64,000 nucleotides of DNA from Bacillota bacterium (GTDB taxonomy: Bacteria > Bacillota > Clostridia > Tissierellales > Peptoniphilaceae): positions 186,001-250,000 of the forward strand of contig JAEZXH010000018.1 of the NCBI GenBank assembly GCA_023442775.1, written 5' to 3'. The position numbers were made by a program, and so were the translations under genes. Under the pieces are notes generated by a model, which was not told the DNA's origin, did no database searches, and was given only the letters and a program-made list of their open reading frames with translations. Positions 25,686 to 34,710 of the stretch are shown here, one piece after another (position 1 is the stretch's first letter; each line of letters starts with the position of its first letter).

Positions 25686-26243
25686 ATGGCTTCTGCTCTC
25701 ATCAAAGACCTGAAACAGCGTATGGAAAAGACCATCGGAGTCTACGAAGAAGAGCTCCAGAGTGTGCGCGCTGGTCGGGCGAATCCAACTCTTTTGGAAC
25801 GCATTTCCGTTGAATACTACGGGCAAATGACCCCACTGAATCAAGTGGCGGGGATTTCCGCACCGGAGCCTCGTTTGCTAACGATTCAACCCTGGGATGC
25901 TTCCTTGATTCCCGTCATCGAAAAGGAAATCCTCAAGTCCGACTTGGGTCTTAACCCGTCCAACGATGGCAAGCTCATTCGTCTTGTGATTCCTCAATTG
26001 ACCGAAGAGCGTCGTAAGGAACTCGTCAAAGTGGTTCGTAAGGACGCGGAAAATGCCAAGGTAGCCCTTCGTAATCTCCGTCGGGATGCAATGGATACCC
26101 TGAAAAAGCAGGAGAAAAACAACGAGATTACAGAGGACGATCGCAAGAGCAGTGAAGAAGACGTCCAAAAAGTCATGGATGAATTCGTGGCAAGAATCGA
26201 CAAGATTACTGCGGCGAAAGAATCTGAACTCATGGAGATCTGA
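25686..26243 (+). CDS. frr: Ribosome recycling factor
   Basis: Splits post-termination ribosomes together with EF-G. The 185-residue protein has the family motifs RAGRANP, the YYGQMTPLNQVA hinge segment, and NLRRDAMD near the C-terminal helices. AAGGAG is 6 nt before ATG 25686. It is directly downstream of pyrH. Confidence 0.97.
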   Translation: MASALIKDLKQRMEKTIGVYEEELQSVRAGRANPTLLERISVEYYGQMTPLNQVAGISAPEPRLLTIQPWDASLIPVIEKEILKSDLGLNPSNDGKLIRLVIPQLTEERRKELVKVVRKDAENAKVALRNLRRDAMDTLKKQEKNNEITEDDRKSSEEDVQKVMDEFVARIDKITAAKESELMEI

Positions 26244-26265
26244 GGGAACCCTTCGGGGTTCTCTT
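26242..26265 (+). other. UUCG-loop hairpin between frr and uppS
   Basis: GAACCC-TTCG-GGGTTC with outer pairs, giving about a 10-bp stem. It is followed only by TTCTC, so a weak terminator or processing/stability hairpin. It also covers the region where a uppS ribosome-binding site would lie. Confidence 0.55.
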
Positions 26266-26270
26266 CTCAT

Positions 26271-26993
26271 ATGACTATGGAAAAGTATACGTATGAAGTT
26301 CCTCGCCATGTAGGCATCATCATGGATGGAAATGGAAGATGGGCCAAGATGCGCAAACGGCCCAGAAGCTTCGGTCACGTCGAGGGCAGCAAGAGTGTCT
26401 ATGACATTGTGGCACGAAGTGCAGAACTCGGGGTCGACTCCCTCTCCCTCTATGCCTTCTCCACGGAAAACTGGAAACGGCCCGCTGAAGAGGTCGAGAA
26501 AATTCTTTCTCTTCTTGGCTCTTTTCTCGACACCTATTTTGAGACCCTTATGAGGGAAGAGATTCGTCTGGTCATTCTTGGAGAGGTGGACCCATTTCCA
26601 CCGAAAGTGAGGAGAAAGATTTTAGAGACTGTAGAGGCCACGAAAAATCATCGACGGATGACCTTGAACATCGCCTTGAACTATGGGGGACAACAAGAGA
26701 TTGTTCGAGCGGCGACTCTCTTCGCAGAAGACGTAGCCCGTGGAGAACAAGCACCTTGCAACTTGACCCCCGAACTCTTTGAACACTATCTCTACACGAA
26801 AGGACAACCGCCTTTGGACCTTTTGATTCGCCCCAGTGGAGAACTGCGGGTGAGCAATTTTTTACTCTATCAATTGGCCTATGCGGAAATGGTCTTTACG
26901 CCCTGTTTATGGCCAGATTTTACTGTATCGGAGTATGAGCGTTGTCTTGAGGAATATGGGAAGAGACATCGTCGCTTTGGAGGATTGGGATGA
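26271..26993 (+). CDS. uppS: Undecaprenyl diphosphate synthase (cis-prenyltransferase)
   Basis: Builds the C55 lipid carrier for peptidoglycan from FPP and IPP. The 240-residue protein has the catalytic D19 in IMDGNGRW, YAFSTENW, and RPSGELRVSNFL. ATG 26271 and ATG 26277 are both possible; neither has a clear ribosome-binding site because the frr hairpin occupies the upstream bases. Its TGA overlaps the cdsA start. Confidence 0.96.
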   Translation: MTMEKYTYEVPRHVGIIMDGNGRWAKMRKRPRSFGHVEGSKSVYDIVARSAELGVDSLSLYAFSTENWKRPAEEVEKILSLLGSFLDTYFETLMREEIRLVILGEVDPFPPKVRRKILETVEATKNHRRMTLNIALNYGGQQEIVRAATLFAEDVARGEQAPCNLTPELFEHYLYTKGQPPLDLLIRPSGELRVSNFLLYQLAYAEMVFTPCLWPDFTVSEYERCLEEYGKRHRRFGGLG

Positions 26994-27766
26994 GTGACTT
27001 AAAAATTCGTACAATCACGGGGATTCTCGGCGCCGCTATCCTCGTCGGAGTCCTCGTTGCCGGAGGCATTGTCTTAAAAGCTGCTCTTCTTCTACTCTCT
27101 GCAATGATGTGCTATGAGTTCACAAGAGCCTTTTCTCAGGCGGGAATTCACATGAAGTTTCCCTTGCTTCTCCTCGTCATTCTAGGAATGTTTGTGGCGG
27201 TTATGACGGAAACGGATTTGAAATTCCCCCTACTCTTTGGCGCGGTGATTGCCCTATTCTCCTATGTGTTTCACGATGAGACGCGTCTCGAAGAGCTTTG
27301 TGCCTATTTTATGTGCATCATCTACATCCCCTACTTCGTGTTCCAACTTGCCTATTTGGACCATACGCCTTTTCTCGCTCTGGTCTTTGTGATTTCCTTC
27401 GGGACGGATACCTGTGCCTATTTAGTGGGGTCCACCTTCGGGAAACATAAGTCTTTTCCCTCGATCAGCCCCAACAAGAGTTGGGAGGGGACGATTGGTG
27501 GGATTGTAGGGTGTGTCATACTCAGCGTCATCTATCTCTTCTTCACCCAACAAGACATCAATGTTCTCGCAATTCTTTTTATCGTCGTCGCCTCGATTTC
27601 TTCTCAGCTTGGAGATTTACTTGCTTCGAAGATTAAAAGGCGGGTGGGCATCAAGGATTATGGAAAAATCTTGCCGGGCCATGGGGGGATGATGGATCGC
27701 TTCGACAGTATCATTCCCGTGATTCCTCTCGTATACTCTCTCTATGTCTGGCTCTATGTCGGATAA
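26990..27766 (+). CDS. cdsA: Phosphatidate cytidylyltransferase (CDP-diacylglycerol synthase)
   Basis: Makes CDP-diacylglycerol from phosphatidic acid and CTP in the membrane. The 258-residue multi-pass protein ends with the family signature region: SQLGDLLASKIKRR and then KDYGKILPGHGGMMDRFDS. The 4-nt ATGA overlap with uppS is typical. In many Bacillota dxr comes next; here a terminator and then rseP follow. Confidence 0.96.
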   Translation: MSDLKIRTITGILGAAILVGVLVAGGIVLKAALLLLSAMMCYEFTRAFSQAGIHMKFPLLLLVILGMFVAVMTETDLKFPLLFGAVIALFSYVFHDETRLEELCAYFMCIIYIPYFVFQLAYLDHTPFLALVFVISFGTDTCAYLVGSTFGKHKSFPSISPNKSWEGTIGGIVGCVILSVIYLFFTQQDINVLAILFIVVASISSQLGDLLASKIKRRVGIKDYGKILPGHGGMMDRFDSIIPVIPLVYSLYVWLYVG

Positions 27767-27770
27767 AAGG

Positions 27771-27795
27771 AAAGGACCCCTCTGGTCCTTTTTTT
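27771..27795 (+). terminator. Intrinsic terminator after cdsA
   Basis: AAGGACC / GGTCCTT stem with a CCTCT loop, ending in a run of T. Confidence 0.85.
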
Positions 27796-27810
27796 CTTTG
27801 GCGAGTAGGG

Positions 27811-27816
27811 TATACT
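27811..27816 (+). promoter_or_regulatory. Candidate -10 box for rseP-ispG-polC
   Basis: TATACT at 27811-27816; the -35 position falls in the terminator T-run and has no good match. Reported as a weak candidate only. Confidence 0.3.
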
Positions 27817-27856
27817 AGAAGAAGTCAATCTCAACGTCAATTTTGAAAGGAAACCT

Positions 27857-28855
27857 ATGCTAACAATTCTTGGCGCTCTCTTTGTTTTTCTCCTCGTGGT
27901 GACTCTTCACGAATTCGGCCATTTCGCCGCTGCAAAGCGCGTAGGAATTCGCGTGAATGAGTTTGCCGTGGGGATGGGCCCAAAACTCTTCGGAAAACAA
28001 AAGGGCGAAACTCTCTATACATTACGGATGCTTCCCATCGGGGGGTTTTGTGCCATGGAAGGGGAGTCTGAAGATTCCCAAGACCCTCGAAGCTTCGGGC
28101 GAGCAAGCGTGGGAGATCGGGCATTTGTCGTCGTAGCTGGAGCCTCGATGAATTTTATCCTGGCGATTGTGGCCTTCTTCTTTGCGATTCTTCTTCTCGG
28201 CTCACCGACCACCACCATTGGGGAGATTCTGCCCGATTCGCCGGCCCAACACGCTGGATTACAGGTAGGCGATCAGATTCTCAAGGTCAATGGTAAAGAG
28301 ATTGGTCAATGGTCCAAGGTCACGGAAGAGATTCGGTCGAGCCATGGAGATGTGACTCTTGTTTATGACCGCCACGGAGAGACCATGACAGCGCGGCTTA
28401 TGCCGAAGGATGACGGGCAAACCCGCACCATTGGGGTCATGGCCGAGACAAAGGCAAATCTCAAAGATGCCGTTCTCGGAGCCTTTGCCTCGACGTGGCA
28501 AGTCATTGCATCTCTTGGAACGCTCTTCTCTATGATTATTCACAAGACATTTCGTGCCAGCTATCTCTCCGGGCCCGTTGGCGTAATTCGCATCATTGGA
28601 GAGTCAGCAAAATTTGGATTTGGAAATCTCCTTATGATTCTCGGGGTGATTAGCGCAAATCTCGGCGTAGTGAACCTTCTTCCCATCCCCGCCCTCGACG
28701 GGGGAAAACTTCTTTTCTTGCTCATCGAAAAACTTCGTGGAAAGCCCATCGATGAGGAAAAGGAGGGATGGGTAACCATAGCGGGGATGGTCTTTCTCTT
28801 CGGCCTTATGCTCTACATCACCATCTTTAGCGATTTGAAACATCTCTGGGGGTAA
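27857..28855 (+). CDS. rseP: Site-2-type zinc metalloprotease RseP/RasP
   Basis: An intramembrane protease that cuts anti-sigma factors and remnant signal peptides. The 332-residue protein has HEFGH at 18-22 in the first membrane helix, one PDZ domain (about 115-190, with DSPAQHAGLQVGD), and NLLPIPALDGG in a later helix. AAAGGAAA precedes ATG 27857. It starts a separate unit after the cdsA terminator and is followed 3 nt later by ispG. Confidence 0.95.
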   Translation: MLTILGALFVFLLVVTLHEFGHFAAAKRVGIRVNEFAVGMGPKLFGKQKGETLYTLRMLPIGGFCAMEGESEDSQDPRSFGRASVGDRAFVVVAGASMNFILAIVAFFFAILLLGSPTTTIGEILPDSPAQHAGLQVGDQILKVNGKEIGQWSKVTEEIRSSHGDVTLVYDRHGETMTARLMPKDDGQTRTIGVMAETKANLKDAVLGAFASTWQVIASLGTLFSMIIHKTFRASYLSGPVGVIRIIGESAKFGFGNLLMILGVISANLGVVNLLPIPALDGGKLLFLLIEKLRGKPIDEEKEGWVTIAGMVFLFGLMLYITIFSDLKHLWG

Positions 28856-28858
28856 AGG

Positions 28859-29926
28859 ATGAAACGTAGACAAACATCACAACTCTTCGTCGGCGACGTT
28901 GGAATTGGAAGCGAGTATCCCATCTCCATCCAATCGATGACGAACACCCAGACCTCTGACGTCGACGGGACCGTTGCACAGATTCTGCGACTTGAGGATG
29001 CGGGATGTGATCTCATTCGCATGGCGATCAACTCTCTTGATGATGCCGCAGCGATTCAGAAGATTCGGTCTCGCATACACATCCCCATCATTGCCGATGT
29101 CCAGTTTGATTATCGACTCGCCGTTGCTGCTGCAAGGGGAGGGGTTGATGGATTGAGAATCAACCCGGGAAACATTGGAGAAACCTGGAAAGTCAAAGAA
29201 GTGGTTGAAGCTGCAAAAGAGCGAGACCTCTCCATCCGCATCGGGGTCAACGCAGGGAGTTTGCACCAAAAATACATTGACGCATTTCACGGTGTCAATG
29301 CAGAATCCATCTGCGCCAGTGGTCTCGATGAAGCTGAACGATTAGAGTCCCTCGGATTCTCAAAGATTAAAGTCTCCTTGAAGTCGAGTCAAGTCATGGA
29401 AAACATTGAGGCCTATCGCCTCTTTGCTGCACGGACCTCCTATCCGCTCCACCTCGGGGTTACAGAAGCGGGGCGAGGGGATCGCGCCCTCGTAAAGAGT
29501 GCTATTGGAATCGGGACTCTTCTCGCCGAAGGAATCGGGGATACCCTACGGGTGAGTTTAACCGATCATCCCTATGAAGAAGTCATTGCAGGCCGTCAGA
29601 TCCTCGCGTCCTTAGGGATTCGTCCCTTTGGCGTAGAGATCATCTCCTGTCCGACCTGTGCAAGAACGAAGATTGATCTCTTTGACTTGGTCAAGAGGGC
29701 AGAAGAGAGATTAACGCCCTTGAAGAAACCTCTTCGAATCGCCATTATGGGGTGCGTCGTCAATGGACCAGGAGAGGCGAGGGAAGCCGATTTTGGGATT
29801 ACAGGTGGCGATGGTGTGGGCATTATTTTCCGCCGAGGGGAAATTCTTCGTAAAGTCCAGGAAGAGGTACTTCTCGACGCCCTCGTAGAAGAAATCGAAA
29901 GGTCATCACATGTTCTCGTGGAGTGA
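28859..29926 (+). CDS. ispG: 4-hydroxy-3-methylbut-2-en-1-yl diphosphate synthase
   Basis: The sixth MEP-pathway step: a 4Fe-4S enzyme converting MEcPP to HMBPP. The 355-residue protein has a TIM barrel followed by a cluster domain with SCPTCARTKIDL (two cysteines) and GCVVNGPGEA (third cysteine). It lies between rseP and polC as in many Bacillota. Its last 17 nt overlap the polC start. Confidence 0.96.
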   Translation: MKRRQTSQLFVGDVGIGSEYPISIQSMTNTQTSDVDGTVAQILRLEDAGCDLIRMAINSLDDAAAIQKIRSRIHIPIIADVQFDYRLAVAAARGGVDGLRINPGNIGETWKVKEVVEAAKERDLSIRIGVNAGSLHQKYIDAFHGVNAESICASGLDEAERLESLGFSKIKVSLKSSQVMENIEAYRLFAARTSYPLHLGVTEAGRGDRALVKSAIGIGTLLAEGIGDTLRVSLTDHPYEEVIAGRQILASLGIRPFGVEIISCPTCARTKIDLFDLVKRAEERLTPLKKPLRIAIMGCVVNGPGEAREADFGITGGDGVGIIFRRGEILRKVQEEVLLDALVEEIERSSHVLVE

Positions 29927-32900
29927 GTTTTCTAGAAAAACACACATTGATTGCGCCCACTATGAGGAGGCGGGCCTTCTTCTCGATGAGGTTCTCATTC
30001 GGAAAGCTTCGAGAGAATTGGTTGTGCGTTTTGGCGGGGCTTCTCTTAACGACGCACAGTACGGGAGCCTCTTTAAGATGTTCGAAGGCCTTTTTCCAAA
30101 GTGGAAACTTCACATCCACTGTCCGCGGAAGGAGGAGCTCGACCCCTATACTACTTTTAAAGAATGGCTCTTTTCCGATTTTCCTTCCGCGAGAGGCTGG
30201 CTGAAGGCTGATTCTGTGGCCATGGAAGAGAATTGCCTCTCTGTGATTGTCCCTTCGGAGGAACTCAAGGTAAGCATCACGGAGCGTTCGGTGTCCCAAG
30301 GATTATCCGAAAAATTCGGAGTTCGGGTGGAGGTGCATGTCGAGGAACAAACTCCCGAAGACTCTGTTTTGAATTTTATTCAGAGGTGCGAAGAAGAGAC
30401 CATAGAGTTTTCCACCCAACTCGCACGCCAAGCGGGTCCTTCCCAAAAGAAAAAGAGCCCGAAAACGAATGGTGATTGGCAGTATGGGCGAGACTATTCC
30501 GCAACGCCTGTGGAGATTTCACACCTTGAGTCCTCTCCTGAACGCCAGTCCATCATCGGGGAGGTCTTCTACATGGAGGCCATCAAAACCAAAAACGACA
30601 AGGTCATCCTACGCCTTGCCATCACCGACCACCACGCCTCGACGATTGGGAAGATTTTCTTTTCAAAGAACGAGGTCTATGAAGACTTTGCCGACCATGT
30701 ACAAAAGGGCTCCTGGGTCTCTGTCGTCGGGCGAGTGAATTACGACCCCTATGAGAAAGGGGAGGTCTTTAAGATTGAGGGAGCCCATCTCGTAGAACCA
30801 ACACTCCTACAGGACGAGGCAGAGGAGAAGCGCATTGAACTTCATGCCCATTCAAACATGAGTCCCTTTGATGGTCTTGCATCGGTATCCGAGCTCGTTG
30901 CACAAGCCAAGGCCTTTGGCCACGACGCCATTGCGATCACCGATCACGGGGGAGCACAAGGATTCCCAGAGGCGATGGCCGCGGCAAAAAAAGAAGGGAT
31001 TCACGTCATCTATGGCATGGAAGGGACCATCGTCGAAGATCTTGGGGGGATTTCTCTGTCTCCTCGAGGTGACTATGTGGTCTTTGACTTGGAGACGACG
31101 GGCCTGAGCCCCTACACGGATCGCATCACAGAAATTGGGGCGGTGAAAATCCAGGGGGGAAGAATTGTCGATTCATTCAGCCAACTCGTCAATCCCGAAC
31201 GTCCCATTCCCCTCAAGGTGCAAGAACTCACCCATATTACTGACGCTATGGTGGCTCAGGAGCCGACTATATCTGAGGTTTTGCCACGATTTTTCGCATT
31301 TTGCGAGGGGCATACATTGGTGGCACACAACGCCGCTTTCGACACAAGCTTTTTGCGTACTGCGAGCCAAGAACTTGGTCTCGACTATGCGTACGACTCT
31401 GTGGACACCCTACAAATGGCGCAGCAACTCTATCCGCAATTCAAGCGCTACAACCTCGGGTCGTTGTGTAAAAAGTTTGGGATCTCTCTTCTCAATGCGC
31501 ACCGCGCCGTCGATGATTCCAGGGCATGTGGAGAATTGTTCCTTCATATGCTCAAGGACACGGCGGATTCCTATGAAGAGACAGAGGGCAATCTCCTCCT
31601 TCCTTTTGAGAGACCACAAATGAATCGGGGCCACGAAGAGACGATTCTCGTCGCAAATCTCTCTGGCCTCAAGTCTTTCTATCAACTGATCTCTGACTCC
31701 CATCTGAAGTATCACAACTACGAGCCGAGGATTCCTCGTTCAGTTCTGGAGAAGCATCGTAAAGGACTGCTCATTGGGAGCGGAGGAGCAAGGGGAGCCT
31801 TGTATCGAGCCGTTGCTCTTCACGTTTCCGAGGAGAAACTCTTAGAGATTGGGAAGCGATACGACTATTTTGAAATTGAGCCACCCGCTCTTTTTCTTAA
31901 CTCTGACGAGGAATATGGCGTCATGGGGCTTCCTGCTCTCCAAGAGATTGTGCGAAAAATTTGTACTTTAGGAAAGACCCTTCAAAAGCCTGTCGTTGCC
32001 GTGGGCAATGTTCGCTATCTTCGCCAAGAGGATGAGCTGCCTTATCGGATCGTGCGATTTGCTGAGATTCCCAAGAATAGTAAGGCCGAAGAGAAGCGCG
32101 AGGCCATGGTCCATAAACGTTTCTCTCACCATTTTCGTACGACACAGCAGATGCTAGAGGAGTTTTCCTTCCTTGGGGATGCATTGGCGCGAGAGGTAGT
32201 CATCGAAGCTCCTCGCGAGTTGGTGAAGGGCATCGTGGCCTTTGACCCCATCCCCGAGGGAAAGTTCCCGCCAAAAATCGAAGGGGCTGAAGAAAATTTG
32301 CGGTCTATGTCCTATGGGCGAGCCCATGAAATTTACGGCAATCCCCTTCCTCCCATTGTGGAGCAACGACTTGAGAAAGAATTGAAGTCCATCATCGATA
32401 ATGGCTATGCGGTGATGTATATCATTGCTCATCAACTCGTCAAGAAGTCCAATGAAGACGGATATTATGTCGGCTCTCGTGGGTCTGTCGGCTCATCTCT
32501 TGTGGCGACGATGAGTGGGATTACAGAGGTCAACCCTCTCGTAGCCCATTACGTCTGCCCTCACTGCCATTACAGCGAATTCGATGAATCCTCTACTGGC
32601 TCTGGGGTAGATTTAGAAGACAAAAACTGTCCAAAGTGTGGCACACCCCTACGAAAAGATGGACACAACATCCCCTTCGAAGTCTTCTTGGGGTTCTATG
32701 GGGACAAAGAGCCCGATATCGACCTCAACTTTGCAGGGGAATATCAATCAACGGCCCACAAATACATTGAAGAGCTCTTTGGGGAGGGGTACGTCTTCCG
32801 TGCCGGGACGATTACGACGCTAAAGGACAAGACGGTCCACGCCTTCATTCACGATTATTTTGAAACAGAGGGGCGGGAAGTCCCGAAGGTGGAAGTCAAC

Positions 32901-34136
32901 CGTCTTGCTGAGAGATGTGTCGGCGTGCGTCGCTCCAGCGGGCAACACCCTGGGGGCATTATGATTTGTCCCAAGGAGAAGGACATCCATGATTTCACCC
33001 CAATTCAATACCCTGCGGAGGATGGGAGCAAGGGAGTCATTACGACCCACTTCGACTATCACTCCATTAGTGAGAATATTCTGAAGCTCGATATCCTGGG
33101 GCACGATACTCCAACGATTATCCGAGCCCTCGAAGACTTTACGGGATTTTCTTCCGATGAAATTCCCTTGGATAATAAGGAAACCCTCTCACTCTTTGAG
33201 AGCGCAGAGGTGTTAGACCTCGACCCCGACATCTTCACTTGCCCCATTGGAACCCTTGGGATTCCAGAATTTGGGACGAACTTCGTCATTGGCATGCTCC
33301 TCGAGACAAAGCCGAAGAACTTCTCCGATCTCGTGCGCATCAGTGGACTCTCTCACGGGACGGATGTCTGGACGGGAAATGCACAGGAGCTGGTCAAAGA
33401 AGGAAGGGCGACACTTCCCGAAGTCATTTCCACCCGGGAAGATATTATGGTCTATCTCATCAACGCCGGAGCGGAAAATAAAATGGCCTTCGATGTGATG
33501 GAGAGTGTCCGTAAAGGGAAGGGAATCCCAGAAAAGTACCGAGAAGCCATGGAAGAGTTGTCCCTCCCTCCATGGTATTTAGAGAGCTGCGAAAAGATTC
33601 AGTACATGTTTCCCAAGGCCCACGCCGTGGCCTATGTGACAATGAGCTTTCGCATTGCCTACTATAAGGTGTTCTATCCTGAAGCCTTCTACGCTTCTTA
33701 TTTCTCCCAAAAACTCTCCTCCCTCGATGGGGATCTCGTCATACGAGGCCCCCTTGCCATTAAAGCAAAGATTGCAGAGCTTGAAGAGATGGTGAAGACA
33801 AGTGGAGGAGACCTTGAGAAAAAGCAAATCACCACGCTCACCGTCGCCTTAGAGATGATGGCGCGAGGGATTACTTTTTCGCCCATCGATCTCTACCGCT
33901 CGGACGCTGATCGGTTCCTTCCGGAGAAGGGGAGCATCCTTTTGCCCTTCCAAGCCCTTTCTGGGTTGGGGGATTCGGTCGCCATGGCCATTGTCGAGGA
34001 GAGGAAGTCCGGAGAATTCCTTTCTATCGAGGATTTCAAGAAACGAACAAAGGTGAAGCAAAAGAGCGTGGAACAACTCATCAATCACGGAGTCTTTTCC
34101 GAGATGCCAGAGACAAACCAGCTCAGCCTTTTCTAG
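29910..34136 (+). CDS. polC: DNA polymerase III PolC-type alpha subunit
   Basis: The replicative polymerase of low-GC Gram-positives, with built-in proofreading. Order in the 1408 residues: N-terminal domain, OB fold (about 210-300), PHP start (ELHAHSNMSPFD), a DEDDh exonuclease inserted in PHP (DLETTG at 393-398; HNAAFD; HRAVDDS), PHP remainder, polymerase core with a CPHC/CPKC zinc module (near 885-915) and PDIDLNF, then helix-hairpin-helix. All catalytic motifs look intact. ATG 29910 overlaps ispG by 17 nt. Confidence 0.97.
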   Translation: MFSWSEFSRKTHIDCAHYEEAGLLLDEVLIRKASRELVVRFGGASLNDAQYGSLFKMFEGLFPKWKLHIHCPRKEELDPYTTFKEWLFSDFPSARGWLKADSVAMEENCLSVIVPSEELKVSITERSVSQGLSEKFGVRVEVHVEEQTPEDSVLNFIQRCEEETIEFSTQLARQAGPSQKKKSPKTNGDWQYGRDYSATPVEISHLESSPERQSIIGEVFYMEAIKTKNDKVILRLAITDHHASTIGKIFFSKNEVYEDFADHVQKGSWVSVVGRVNYDPYEKGEVFKIEGAHLVEPTLLQDEAEEKRIELHAHSNMSPFDGLASVSELVAQAKAFGHDAIAITDHGGAQGFPEAMAAAKKEGIHVIYGMEGTIVEDLGGISLSPRGDYVVFDLETTGLSPYTDRITEIGAVKIQGGRIVDSFSQLVNPERPIPLKVQELTHITDAMVAQEPTISEVLPRFFAFCEGHTLVAHNAAFDTSFLRTASQELGLDYAYDSVDTLQMAQQLYPQFKRYNLGSLCKKFGISLLNAHRAVDDSRACGELFLHMLKDTADSYEETEGNLLLPFERPQMNRGHEETILVANLSGLKSFYQLISDSHLKYHNYEPRIPRSVLEKHRKGLLIGSGGARGALYRAVALHVSEEKLLEIGKRYDYFEIEPPALFLNSDEEYGVMGLPALQEIVRKICTLGKTLQKPVVAVGNVRYLRQEDELPYRIVRFAEIPKNSKAEEKREAMVHKRFSHHFRTTQQMLEEFSFLGDALAREVVIEAPRELVKGIVAFDPIPEGKFPPKIEGAEENLRSMSYGRAHEIYGNPLPPIVEQRLEKELKSIIDNGYAVMYIIAHQLVKKSNEDGYYVGSRGSVGSSLVATMSGITEVNPLVAHYVCPHCHYSEFDESSTGSGVDLEDKNCPKCGTPLRKDGHNIPFEVFLGFYGDKEPDIDLNFAGEYQSTAHKYIEELFGEGYVFRAGTITTLKDKTVHAFIHDYFETEGREVPKVEVNRLAERCVGVRRSSGQHPGGIMICPKEKDIHDFTPIQYPAEDGSKGVITTHFDYHSISENILKLDILGHDTPTIIRALEDFTGFSSDEIPLDNKETLSLFESAEVLDLDPDIFTCPIGTLGIPEFGTNFVIGMLLETKPKNFSDLVRISGLSHGTDVWTGNAQELVKEGRATLPEVISTREDIMVYLINAGAENKMAFDVMESVRKGKGIPEKYREAMEELSLPPWYLESCEKIQYMFPKAHAVAYVTMSFRIAYYKVFYPEAFYASYFSQKLSSLDGDLVIRGPLAIKAKIAELEEMVKTSGGDLEKKQITTLTVALEMMARGITFSPIDLYRSDADRFLPEKGSILLPFQALSGLGDSVAMAIVEERKSGEFLSIEDFKKRTKVKQKSVEQLINHGVFSEMPETNQLSLF

Positions 34137-34146
34137 GCTTTGGCTT

Positions 34147-34175
34147 TTGACAGTGAACTCTCTAAGTGCTATAAT
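34147..34175 (+). promoter_or_regulatory. Consensus promoter of the rimP-nusA-infB operon
   Basis: TTGACA (34147-34152), 17-bp spacer, TATAAT (34170-34175), plus an extended TGC before the -10. A perfect match in both boxes. Confidence 0.95.
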
Positions 34176-34200
34176 AAAACAAGTTAAACGTGTCGTCGGA

Positions 34201-34229
34201 GCTAGAGTGGAACCCACTCTAGCTTTTTT
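34201..34229 (+). terminator. Terminator in the rimP-nusA leader (likely attenuator)
   Basis: GCTAGAGTGG / CCACTCTAGC, a perfect 10-bp stem with a 3-nt loop, then six T. It lies about 20 nt after the expected transcription start and 17 nt before the rimP start. It would also stop polC read-through. Confidence 0.9.
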
Positions 34230-34245
34230 GTGAAAGGGAGGTCCT

Positions 34246-34701
34246 ATGGCAAAAGTAGAAAAAACAATTCGCCTCCTCGCTGAAGACGTCGCTTCTCAAC
34301 TCGGAGATGAGATTGTTGAAATCTCTTGGAAGAAGGATGGAAGCGTGCCGATTCTTGAATGTCTCCTCTATCGAGAAGGGGGAGTCAGTCTCGATGATTG
34401 CGTGGAATTTAGTCGGATGTTTGGGGAACGGTTGGATCAAGACGCTGATCTCGATGATGCCTATCGCCTTGAGGTAGGATCTCCTGGCCTCGATCGACCC
34501 ATCAAGACACAAGACGATATGCGTCGTAATCTTGGAAAAGAGGTCGACGTCCATCTCTATGTGGCAGTTGAGGGAGAGAAGTTTTATCAGGGTATCTTGG
34601 CTCGGTATGACGAAGAATCTGCCACCCTTGAAATTGGGGAAGAGGAGATTGTCATTCCTTTGAAAGCTATCTCTGTGATGAAGTTGACCATTGCATTTTA
34701 G
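34246..34701 (+). CDS. rimP: Ribosome maturation factor RimP
   Basis: A 30S assembly factor. The 151-residue two-domain protein has LYREGGVSLDDCVEFSR, VGSPGLDRP (the family hallmark), and a C-terminal SH3-like barrel. AAAGGGAGG precedes ATG 34246. It is first in the classical rimP-nusA-ylxR-infB-rbfA order. The leader terminator directly upstream should control it. Confidence 0.95.
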   Translation: MAKVEKTIRLLAEDVASQLGDEIVEISWKKDGSVPILECLLYREGGVSLDDCVEFSRMFGERLDQDADLDDAYRLEVGSPGLDRPIKTQDDMRRNLGKEVDVHLYVAVEGEKFYQGILARYDEESATLEIGEEEIVIPLKAISVMKLTIAF

Positions 34702-34710
34702 GAGGCGATG

